Below the pieces are notes generated by a model. That model ran no database searches and was not told where the DNA came from. It saw only the letters and a list, made by a program, of their open reading frames with translations. 5,229 nucleotides of DNA from Propionibacteriaceae bacterium (GTDB lineage: Bacteria; Actinomycetota; Actinomycetes; Propionibacteriales; Propionibacteriaceae): assembly GCA_030528545.1 (NCBI GenBank), contig JAUMYR010000166.1:1-5229 (forward strand). Direction: 5' to 3'. This document shows, in pieces, positions 1 through 4,893 of the stretch (the stretch's first letter is position 1; each line of letters starts with the position of its first letter). Made by a program: the position numbers and the translations under genes.

Positions 1-281
1 ATGGGATGCACGTCGACCCTTCCGCGTCCAGAGGCGAGTTCGATCCGGATCGGCAACCAGTCCGCCACCGGCTCGTAACCACGCGACGCCAGCCACGCGA
101 TCAGGCCGGCCACGGCATTGGCGTCCACGAAGACATCGAAGTCTCCGCGCTCGCGGGTTTACCGTCCCACCAGCGCATCGACGCCCCAGCCGCCGTTGAC
201 CTGATAGACGATCCTTCTGTCTGTCAGCCAGCCGATGATGGCCAAGACCTCGCTCGCAGGCGTGGTGGATGCGTGAACCAT
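1..281 (-). pseudogene. Lincosamide-nucleotidyltransferase-like gene (LnuA/LinA type), nonsense-interrupted, partial at left edge
   Basis: Reading the minus strand from ATG at 281 gives an N-terminus with QVNGGWGVDALVGR (residues 27-40), an in-frame TAA at codon 41 (bases 159-161), and then in the same frame TRERGDFDVFVDA, GYEPVADWLPIRIELASG and RVDVHP up to the window edge (about residue 93). This is the layout of LnuA/LinA-type nucleotidyltransferases: a GGWGVD loop, a D-x-D metal site (D47, D49) and the W-x-P-x-R-x-EL ... D-hydrophobic-HP segment. Those enzymes adenylylate lincosamide antibiotics, although many actinobacterial relatives have unknown substrates. The stop sits where homologues have Gln in G-x-Q-T-R, so one C-to-T change (CAA to TAA) explains it. 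The start is supported by a good ribosome binding site. The frame stays open and family-like on both sides of the stop, which makes a recent loss or an assembly error the two options. The C-terminal half lies outside the window. Confidence 0.78.
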
Positions 282-289
282 GTGAGACG

Positions 290-295
290 CCTCCC
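290..295 (-). promoter_or_regulatory. Shine-Dalgarno site of the nucleotidyltransferase-like pseudogene
   Basis: On the minus strand GGGAGG lies eight bases upstream of the ATG at 281. This is near-ideal spacing and fixes the start codon of the pseudogene. No clear -10/-35 pair was seen further upstream. Confidence 0.6.
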
Positions 296-380
296 GGCCG
301 TCGGGCTGGGATGACGCGCCCGGACATCCCAGGCCGGTCGTCAGCTGCCAGCCCGCTCGACCATCGACGGTTTAGTGAAT

Positions 381-404
381 CCTCCTGGACATCTCGTTAG
401 GAGG
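381..404. other. Short inverted repeat in a gene-free stretch
   Basis: CCTCCT (381-386) and AGGAGG (399-404) are perfect inverted arms of six bases around a 12-base loop. They lie in the stretch 296-473, where I see no coding signal on either strand. On the minus strand the arm AGGAGG resembles a Shine-Dalgarno sequence, but no credible reading frame starts at the right distance. It may be a weak hairpin or chance. Confidence 0.2.
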
Positions 405-473
405 CAAGACGCCAGGTGCGGCATGCAGGGAGCGAGCCCGTCCTTCTCCGGCCCCGGCGAAAGGAGGGCCGCA

Positions 474-666
474 TCAGTCGGCCATGTCGGCGGGGACTAG
501 CCAGGTTTTGCAGTCCTGCAGCGTGGTGGCACAGAAACCCCGCTTGCCCCAGTAGGTGAGTGACTCATCCGAGCCGTGCGCCTCCTCCCCGGACCGGTTT
601 CCCGAGGATGGCCAGCGCCAGGTTGCGGCCGCCGCCGTCTCCACCGTGATACGCCCCGCTCCTCAT
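474..666 (-). pseudogene. Unrecognised small protein gene, split by a one-base frameshift
   Basis: I do not recognise this gene. On the minus strand a frame from ATG at 666 reads AYHGGDGGGRNLALAILGKP and continues to VRG before running into a stop at 565-567. An overlapping frame, entered within the run GGGGAGGAGG (plus-strand 581-590), reads EEAHGSDESLTYWGKRGF and ends with CATTLQDCKTWLVPADMAD and a TGA at 474-476. Dropping one G joins the two into a protein of about 64 aa. The second half has mixed residues (Trp, Tyr, Phe, Lys, Cys) and mostly G/C third positions, unlike the Arg/Pro/Ala-rich text of antisense frames here. It lies co-directionally downstream of vapBC. The upstream limit is uncertain because a TAG directly precedes the ATG. 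The shift could be a true mutation, an error in a G-run, or chance. Confidence 0.4.
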
Positions 667-749
667 CTATCGCCCGTCCATCCCTAGCAGACACAGAAGA
701 GCTGAGCCGCATCCGCCCGGGACCGACGCCTAGGCCCCTGCGGCCCTCA

Positions 750-1175
750 TCACAGGGCGCGCCGCCAGGTGAGCCCGGGGAACCGGGCGAATCCCGCGTC
801 CGTGGTGATAAAGGTGGCGCCAGCCTCGATGGCCATGGCCGCCAGATAGGCGTCAGGCACCACGTTGCCGCGCGCCCCAAGAGTCCGGCACAGGCTCTCG
901 AAGATGCGCCAATGCTCCCGCCCTGGGCGGACGCAGACCGCCGACGGGGCGCTCAGCACCGTCTGGCAGAAGTCCAGCGCCACCTGCGGCGGAGTCGGCT
1001 CGCGGTAGACCCGGTGGTTCGTCACGATCCGCAGAAAACCCGACAAGACCAGCTCGGATACGCCGAAGGGTTCGTCGGCGGTCAGCGCGGCCGTGAGCCA
1101 CGCATGGTGTTCCGCGAACCGCGGGGACTCCGGCCGGTGCGCGTAGATGAACAGGTTGACGTCAGCGAGCAGCAT
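750..1175 (-). CDS. vapC: VapC-type PIN-domain ribonuclease toxin
   Basis: This 141-aa protein is predicted to be the toxin of a type II toxin-antitoxin pair, a Mg2+-dependent endoribonuclease that acts on RNA in the cytoplasm when its antitoxin is lost. The PIN acidic set is complete: D5 in LLADVNLFIYA, E41 in VSELVLSGFLRIVTN, D108 in VVPDAYLAAMAIEAG and D126 in FITTDAGFARFPGL. The length and the LRIVTNHRVY segment fit the PIN subfamily common in mycobacteria and streptomycetes. An in-frame ATG lies upstream at 1220, but the start at 1175 is preferred. It places D5 at the usual position, it is preceded by GAGGA at a five-base spacing, and it overlaps the antitoxin gene by 14 bases, as expected for translational coupling. 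Two consecutive TGA codons end it. It looks intact, and its RNA target cannot be read from the sequence. Confidence 0.9.
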   Translation of the reverse strand: MLLADVNLFIYAHRPESPRFAEHHAWLTAALTADEPFGVSELVLSGFLRIVTNHRVYREPTPPQVALDFCQTVLSAPSAVCVRPGREHWRIFESLCRTLGARGNVVPDAYLAAMAIEAGATFITTDAGFARFPGLTWRRAL

Positions 1176-1410
1176 GGTCGTCCTCGTCAAGAAGCGCTGC
1201 GAGGGCATCCTTGTCCTCAAGGTCGACGCCCGGTCTCAGCCCGCTGCCGCCGAAGGTGGGCAGGGTGACCTCGCGGCGTGGCCCGGCCTGCTCGGCGAGC
1301 AAGACCCGCAGGGCGTCGGAAACAACCTCGCTCAGGGTCCTTCCCTGACGGGCCGCCCGCTCCTTGGCCCGGCGCAGCAGTTCATCGTCCAGATTCACCG
1401 TGGTGCGCAT
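1162..1410 (-). CDS. vapB: VapB-type ribbon-helix-helix antitoxin
   Basis: This 82-aa protein is predicted to neutralise the overlapping PIN toxin and to repress their shared promoter. The N-terminal beta strand RTTVNLDDELL (residues 2-12), followed by two helices (RRAKERAARQGRTLSEVVSD and ALRVLLAEQ), is a classic MetJ/Arc-type ribbon-helix-helix DNA-binding domain. The Arg/Thr-rich strand would contact the operator. The acidic C-terminal tail (VDLEDKDALAALLDEDDHA) is the usual toxin-wrapping segment. It is the first gene of a two-gene operon, and its stop lies inside the toxin coding region. The ATG at 1410 is supported by a leaderless promoter candidate exactly six bases upstream. Family assignment is firm, although the exact VapB subgroup is not determinable by eye. 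Confidence 0.88.
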   Translation of the reverse strand: MRTTVNLDDELLRRAKERAARQGRTLSEVVSDALRVLLAEQAGPRREVTLPTFGGSGLRPGVDLEDKDALAALLDEDDHAAR

Positions 1411-1417
1411 GATCGCA
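1404..1417. promoter_or_regulatory. Small dyad over the vapB start, possible antitoxin operator half-sites
   Basis: TGCG (1404-1407) and CGCA (1414-1417) form a short inverted repeat centred on the start codon and touching the -10 hexamer. Ribbon-helix-helix antitoxins often bind short dyads here, but four-base arms are easily produced by chance in GC-rich DNA. Confidence 0.22.
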
Positions 1418-1422
1418 TCTTA
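1417..1422 (-). promoter_or_regulatory. -10 element of vapBC, leaderless geometry
   Basis: The minus strand reads TAAGAT, then GCGATC, then the ATG of the antitoxin. A TANNNT hexamer ending six bases before the start codon puts transcription start on or beside the A of ATG, so no leader or ribosome binding site is expected, and none is seen. A -35 is not convincing: TTGATG (plus-strand 1437-1442) is only 14 bases away. Confidence 0.5.
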
Positions 1423-1571
1423 TCGTCACTAGCCCGCATCAAGATGTACTCTGTTTCGCCGCGACCGCCAGCGCAAGGCCGGACGGCAGCCGTGGACGAT
1501 GAACGCCACAGCTAAGCCTCGCTTCAAGGATCGGGCCCGTGAGTGCCGTTGCCGCCTGGGTGATGACTGGG

Positions 1572-1608
1572 CACCGGGGCCGGGCAGCGCGCTGCCGCCC
1601 CGGCGGTG
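1572..1608. promoter_or_regulatory. Large GC-rich dyad upstream of the receptor-fold gene
   Basis: The core GGCAGCGCGCTGCC (1583-1596) is a perfect 14-base palindrome. It is flanked by outer arms CCGGGGC (1574-1580) and GCCCCGG (1597-1603), with only a two-base bulge on the left. It sits in the divergent region between vapB and the plus-strand gene, about 20-55 bases before the latter's ATG. Because it lies upstream of both genes it is more likely an operator for the plus-strand gene than a terminator, but a hairpin role is possible. Confidence 0.4.
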
Positions 1609-1615
1609 AGTCGAG

Positions 1616-1621
1616 CAGAAT
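1616..1621 (+). promoter_or_regulatory. Weak -10 candidate for the receptor-fold gene
   Basis: CAGAAT is followed by six bases (GGCTCT) and the ATG at 1628, the same spacing as the other starts in this window. It misses the first T of TANNNT, no -35 is visible, and no Shine-Dalgarno sequence precedes the ATG. Confidence 0.25.
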
Positions 1622-1627
1622 GGCTCT

Positions 1628-2371
1628 ATGCGTGACGATCTCGGCGCCGAAGTCCCGATCCGCTGCCCGGAGCGGGTGGTCTCGCTCGTCCCGTCGCTGA
1701 CCGAGGCCATCGCGGCGACGGTGCCGGGCGTGCTGGTCGGGGCCACCGACTGGTGCACCCACCCACCCGGACTTGGGGTCGCGCGTGTGCGCGGCCCAAA
1801 GAATCCCGACCGTGGGCTCATCGCCGCGCTCAGTCCGGACCTGGTCATCGCGAACCAGGAAGAGAACCGCCGCCACGACATCGAGCGCCTCCGGGAGGCC
1901 GGGGTCCCGGTATGGGTGACCCGGATCGACAGCATCGCCCAAGGGCTGGACAGCCTCGCCCGCCTGTTCGGCGAGGTCTTTGCGCTGCCCCGGGTCGGCT
2001 GGCTCGACCAGGCCCGGGAGGTCTGGGCCGCGCCCCCGCGGCTGAGCGGACGGGTCGCCGTCCCGGTCTGGCGGGACCCCTGGATCTGGGTGGGCCAGGC
2101 CACCTACCCCCACGACCTCCTGCGCCGCCTGGGACTGACCAACGTCGTTGACGGCGAGCGCTATCCGCATCTTGGCCTCCCCGCGGTCGTCGGACAGCGC
2201 CCCGACCTGGTCCTGTTACCGGACGAGCCCTACCCCTTCACGCCCACCGACGGCCCCGACGCGCGAGCCCCTTCGGTACCGGTCTCCGGCCGGTCCCTGT
2301 TCTGGTACGGCCCAGCCATGGTCGAGGCCCGCCCATCCCTAGAAGCACTGCTGGAGCAGCATCTCCCCTAG
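1628..2371 (+). CDS. Helical-backbone metal/cobalamin receptor-fold protein (BtuF/TroA-like), no export signal
   Basis: This 247-aa protein has the class III substrate-binding fold of cobalamin and iron-chelate ABC receptors. The first lobe opens with RVVSLVPSLTEAIAA (16-30), VLVGATDWCTHP (35-46) and GPKNPD (56-61), then SPDLVIANQEENRRHDIERL (69-88). A helical bridge, QGLDSLARLFGEVF, leads to a second lobe with WRDPWIWVGQATYPHDLLRR (148-167), NVVDGERYP and RPDLVLLPDEPYPF. The C-terminal RSLFWYGPAMVEARPSL fits actinobacterial members annotated as helical backbone metal receptors. The N-terminus has neither a hydrophobic signal nor a lipobox Cys, and no permease or ATPase gene is adjacent, so it is probably a cytoplasmic ligand-binding protein rather than a transporter component. 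The ligand is unknown; cobalamin is only the family default. Residue 197 uses the rare TTA codon (2216-2218). It looks intact and single-gene. Confidence 0.85.
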   Translation: MRDDLGAEVPIRCPERVVSLVPSLTEAIAATVPGVLVGATDWCTHPPGLGVARVRGPKNPDRGLIAALSPDLVIANQEENRRHDIERLREAGVPVWVTRIDSIAQGLDSLARLFGEVFALPRVGWLDQAREVWAAPPRLSGRVAVPVWRDPWIWVGQATYPHDLLRRLGLTNVVDGERYPHLGLPAVVGQRPDLVLLPDEPYPFTPTDGPDARAPSVPVSGRSLFWYGPAMVEARPSLEALLEQHLP

Positions 2372-2390
2372 CCGCCGCTGCGACCCGGGC

Positions 2391-2418
2391 CGCTCCCCTC
2401 CCACAGCACGGGGGAGCG
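2391..2418 (+). terminator. Stem-loop terminator candidate after the receptor-fold gene
   Basis: CGCTCCCC (2391-2398) and GGGGAGCG (2411-2418) form a perfect eight-base stem with a 12-base loop, 20 bases after the stop codon. There is no T-run, which is common for terminators in high-GC actinobacteria. It would insulate the downstream defence-like module. Confidence 0.5.
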
Positions 2419-2486
2419 AGGCTTCAAGCGAATTTCTCTGCACGAACAGGGCATATTTGGGAACTTTTCACCAGTTTTGGACCCTA

Positions 2487-2523
2487 TGGACTCAGCCCGG
2501 TTTTTTGCATGTAGTATGACTGC
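2487..2523 (+). promoter_or_regulatory. Leaderless promoter of the ATPase-rloB operon
   Basis: TAGTAT (2512-2517) matches the TANNNT -10 consensus and ends six bases before the ATG at 2524, predicting transcription to start at the start codon. TGGACT (2487-2492) is a plausible -35 with a 19-base spacer. The hexamer TGCATG occurs on both sides of the -10 (2506-2511 and 2521-2526) and could be a repressor site. No Shine-Dalgarno sequence is present. The surrounding 2431-2520 is about 44% GC by hand count, far below its flanks. Confidence 0.6.
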
Positions 2524-3852
2524 ATGCTGCTGCTCAGTTTCACGGCACAGAACCACAACTCCCTTCGCGACGAGGCGATCCTAGAGCTGGCGCGTCCTTC
2601 ACTCAGCGGCGTCCGGCCCAGGGGCGGGCAGACGTGGGTGTCCAGCGTGTACCCCGCGGCTGGCATCTTCGGCGCCAACGCTTCGGGCAAGTCGACGATC
2701 CTGGATGCGCTCAGGTATGCCGTGACGGCGGTGAAGAGTTCGGCGTCTGACTGGCTGAGTCTGGACCGGATGCCCCGGGCGCCCTTCCGCCTCGGACCGG
2801 ATCACCCGAAGGCGCCGAGCCGCTACGAGCTGGAGTTCGTGTACGAGGACACCCGCTTCGCCTATGGGTTCGAGGTGGACGAGGCGGGCGTGGCGCGGGA
2901 ATGGCTCGCCGACTGGCCCAGTTCCAGGCGGCGTTCCCTGTTCACGCGGGAGCGGGATCAGGTCTCCTACGGACGCGGAGTGCGTTCCGTCGGGCTGCTC
3001 GCGTCCGGTGAGCTGCTTCTCAGCCGGGCCATCCGGCTGGGCCACGAGCCGCTCGCCGCTATCGGGCGGGCGCTGGTGGAGGGATGCGACTTCGTCCCGC
3101 TCGGCGACCTGCAGCGGAGGGCGCGCATCGAGGCAATCGTCAACGACCTCAGCAAGGGCACGTCGACCACGGAGCTGATCGAAACCGTGCTGCGGATCGC
3201 CGACGTCGGGATCGTCGGCGTCGCCCTACGCGAGGAGGCCATGCCTCCCGATGTCGTCGACAAGCTGAACCGCCTCGGGAAGATGTTCGAGAACCTGCTA
3301 CAAGAGGCCGACAGCGAAGGTTCAGGGGTGACTCCTCCAGACGAGGCGGATGCCTCGGACCTGTCCGAACCCGCGATCGAAGCGGTGATTCGGGGGCTGG
3401 AGTTCGACCACGGCTACGATGCTGCGCCGTTCAGCATGCACGACGAGAGCGATGGGACCCTCGCCTGGCTGGCGCTGGCGGTCCCGGCGATTGACCGGCT
3501 CCGCAAGGGCGGGCTTTTCGTCGTGGACGAGCTCGGCTCAAGCCTGCACCCGCACCTGGCCGAAGCCCTTGTCGGCTTCTTCCAGAACCCTGAGATCAAC
3601 ACTCGGGGGGCTCAGATCCTGTTCACCAGCCACGACTCCTACCTGATCTCGAACCAGTCCAGCCTGGATTTCGAGAAGGGGCAGATCTGGTTCACCGAGA
3701 AGGAGCGCGACGGCGCGACCGAGCTGTTCTCGCTGGCCGACTTCAAACCCCACCACAGGGACAACGTCGCCAAGCGTTACCTGGAAGGACGCTACGGGGC
3801 CGTACCCTCCCTCGCACCCAGCCTCGTTCACCTCCTAACCCAGCAGCGATGA
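2524..3852 (+). CDS. AAA ATPase of a RloA/AbiLi-like defence module
   Basis: This 442-aa protein is an ABC/SMC-type ATPase (AAA_15/AAA_21 class) and the probable sensor or regulator of a two-gene antiviral module. The N-terminal strand LLSFTAQNHNSLRDE leads into Walker A GANASGKST (50-58). A middle region of about 230 residues has helical stretches and a charged, low-complexity insert (EADSEGSGVTPPDEADASDL). Then come a signature-like ESDGT (308-312), Walker B GLFVVDELGSSLHPH with D335/E336, and the H-loop LFTSHDSYL with H370. All nucleotide-binding and hydrolysis residues appear present. The N-terminal motif, the Walker B sequence ending in LHPH and the FTSHD loop are typical of ATPases found beside RloB, in AbiL, and of relatives in PARIS and OLD-like systems. 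The stop overlaps the rloB start by four bases (ATGA), implying coupled translation and a protein complex. The leaderless promoter supports the start at 2524. The ATPase class is firm; a defence role is inferred from family and context. Confidence 0.87.
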   Translation: MLLLSFTAQNHNSLRDEAILELARPSLSGVRPRGGQTWVSSVYPAAGIFGANASGKSTILDALRYAVTAVKSSASDWLSLDRMPRAPFRLGPDHPKAPSRYELEFVYEDTRFAYGFEVDEAGVAREWLADWPSSRRRSLFTRERDQVSYGRGVRSVGLLASGELLLSRAIRLGHEPLAAIGRALVEGCDFVPLGDLQRRARIEAIVNDLSKGTSTTELIETVLRIADVGIVGVALREEAMPPDVVDKLNRLGKMFENLLQEADSEGSGVTPPDEADASDLSEPAIEAVIRGLEFDHGYDAAPFSMHDESDGTLAWLALAVPAIDRLRKGGLFVVDELGSSLHPHLAEALVGFFQNPEINTRGAQILFTSHDSYLISNQSSLDFEKGQIWFTEKERDGATELFSLADFKPHHRDNVAKRYLEGRYGAVPSLAPSLVHLLTQQR

Positions 3853-4430
3853 GCAGGCGCACGAGAACCTCGGGGAAGAGGCCCGAAAGGCGTCTCCGGC
3901 GATTCGAGCGGGCTCGGGGCCTAGTCGTCACCGAGGGGACGGTGACCGAGGTCCAATACCTGCAAATGCTCCGGCAACAGCTGCCGCGGGATGCCGCTTC
4001 TCTGAAAGCGATCGGCGAAGGGTCTGACCCGCTCCGCGTAGTCAAACGCGCGCTCAAGGAGCGAAAGAATGGCGACTATTCCTGGACCTTATGCCTGGTG
4101 GACTGTGACGACCATGAATCGCTCCAAGACGCGCTCAGCCTCGCTACCGAAGAGAGCATCCAGGTTCTCGTCAGCAACCCCTGCTTCGAACTGTGGTTGC
4201 TGTGGCACCTGGAAGACTGGCGCCGCCACGGCTCCGCCCGGGACATTCAGGCACGCTTGGCTAAGCTGGAAGTGTTGCGAAACAAGAGCTTGACCCCCTC
4301 CTTCCCGATAGGCAAGTACGCGGACGCCCGGGCACGCTCCGACAAGGCCTCTCCCGAGCACCTGGTCAACCTTCTCGGCCCCAACCCGTCCAGCCCAATC
4401 CCAGTCCTGCTCAAGCTGTTAGGGATCTGA
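3849..4430 (+). CDS. rloB: RloB-family protein, probable TOPRIM-like effector nuclease (AbiLii-like)
   Basis: This 193-aa protein belongs to the RloB-like family, first named from genes inside type I restriction loci and found as the partner of AAA ATPases in AbiL-type defence. After a basic N-terminus (residues 1-23) comes LVVTEGTVTEVQYLQML with E29, then LCLVDCDDHESLQDAL with D85/D87/D88, then the family hallmark SNPCFELWLLWHLED (109-123). The order Glu, then Asp-x-Asp-Asp after hydrophobic strands, resembles a TOPRIM-type metal site, so a nuclease activity unleashed by the ATPase is a reasonable inference, not a demonstrated fact. It follows the ATPase with an ATGA overlap and has no promoter of its own. 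Third positions are less strictly G/C than in the receptor gene, and Leu191 is a TTA codon (4419-4421), hinting at acquired DNA. The length is typical of shorter family members. It seems intact. Confidence 0.87.
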   Translation: MSRRTRTSGKRPERRLRRFERARGLVVTEGTVTEVQYLQMLRQQLPRDAASLKAIGEGSDPLRVVKRALKERKNGDYSWTLCLVDCDDHESLQDALSLATEESIQVLVSNPCFELWLLWHLEDWRRHGSARDIQARLAKLEVLRNKSLTPSFPIGKYADARARSDKASPEHLVNLLGPNPSSPIPVLLKLLGI

Positions 4431-4434
4431 GCAC

Positions 4435-4458
4435 CACCGGTCGGGGAACTGGCCGGTG
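4435..4458 (+). terminator. Stem-loop terminator candidate after rloB
   Basis: CACCGGTC (4435-4442) pairs with GGCCGGTG (4451-4458), eight pairs including one G-T, around an eight-base loop. It begins four bases after the rloB stop. It lacks a T-run. Position and stability fit an operon terminator. The rest of 4459-4641 shows no convincing gene. Confidence 0.45.
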
Positions 4459-4641
4459 TTCCCGGCGGCAGATGGAGCGGTGGGAGCGGCATCTCTCCCG
4501 GAGTGCCCATACCAAGGCCATGGCGAACGGCTGCGCCCTCCCCGGGCAGGGGCACGACCGTGGGTAGTCCCCCATCCGGTCACCATGCGCTCCACGCACC
4601 CGGGGTGGAACTATCAGGGTGCCTCCGTGCAGCACAAGCGG

Positions 4642-4647
4642 TACTTT
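4642..4647 (+). promoter_or_regulatory. -10 element of the AbrB-type antitoxin gene, leaderless geometry
   Basis: TACTTT is followed by TGAGTC and then the ATG at 4654, again exactly six bases. There is no Shine-Dalgarno sequence. The -35 is unclear. A small dyad GTGC-A-GCAC (4627-4635) lies just upstream and may be an operator for the antitoxin itself. Confidence 0.5.
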
Positions 4648-4653
4648 TGAGTC

Positions 4654-4893
4654 ATGAGCGCCACGTTTGAGCTTCGCGTGGGAGACCGGGGCAGGGTGGT
4701 GCTGCCCGCGGTCCTCCGGAGGGAACTCGGCCTGCGGCAAGGGGACGTGCTCTCGGTCACTCTGCAAGATGGCCAGCTCGTCGCCTCCACGCCCCGGGCG
4801 GCCCTGGAACGGGTGCGGGAACGGGTCCGCGGAACCGGGGCCGTCGAGGAACTCCTTGCGGACCGCCGTCGGCAGGCCGAAGCCGAGCAGTGA
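4654..4893 (+). CDS. AbrB/MazE/SpoVT-type antitoxin, partner toxin lost
   Basis: This 79-aa protein has a swapped-hairpin AbrB-like DNA-binding domain at residues 5-46: LRVGDRGRVVLPAVLRRELG, then LRQGDVLSVTLQDGQLVAS. The GRVVLPAVLRRELGL element, followed by GD and a short strand, is the family signature. The Arg-rich helical tail (ALERVRERVRGTGAVEELLADRRRQAEAE) is the usual toxin-binding part and matches antitoxins that pair with PIN toxins. Its stop overlaps a GTG (GTGA, 4890-4893) that starts a PIN-like N-terminus, confirming the pairing, but that toxin is truncated. The antitoxin therefore looks orphaned; it may persist as a transcription regulator or act on related toxins elsewhere. A leaderless promoter supports the start codon. 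It is separated from rloB by 223 bases and is probably transcribed independently. Confidence 0.85.
   Translation: MSATFELRVGDRGRVVLPAVLRRELGLRQGDVLSVTLQDGQLVASTPRAALERVRERVRGTGAVEELLADRRRQAEAEQ

Noticed and set aside
6..314. Plus-strand 102-aa open frame at the left edge
   Set aside because: The minus strand here encodes the nucleotidyltransferase-like pseudogene with clear family motifs; the plus frame is its shadow.
1176..1220. Upstream ATG start for the PIN toxin (156 aa version)
   Set aside because: The added residues are not PIN-like, and the ATG at 1175 has a GAGGA site at five-base spacing and puts the first catalytic Asp at residue 5.
576..1268. Plus-strand 230-aa open frame opposite vapC
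   Set aside because: It is antisense to the well-supported PIN toxin and shows no motif or ribosome binding site.
1411..1627. Cobalamin riboswitch upstream of the BtuF-like gene
   Set aside because: I see no B12-box-like sequence, and the start codon geometry suggests little or no leader RNA.
1439..2170. Long minus-strand open frames opposite the receptor-fold gene (243 and 224 aa)
   Set aside because: They are antisense to a gene with clear family motifs, have Arg/Pro/Gly-rich composition without recognisable domains, and reflect the high GC content.
4456..4650. Plus-strand 64-aa open frame between rloB and the antitoxin
   Set aside because: No Shine-Dalgarno site or -10 at the right spacing, low-complexity composition, and it runs over the antitoxin promoter.
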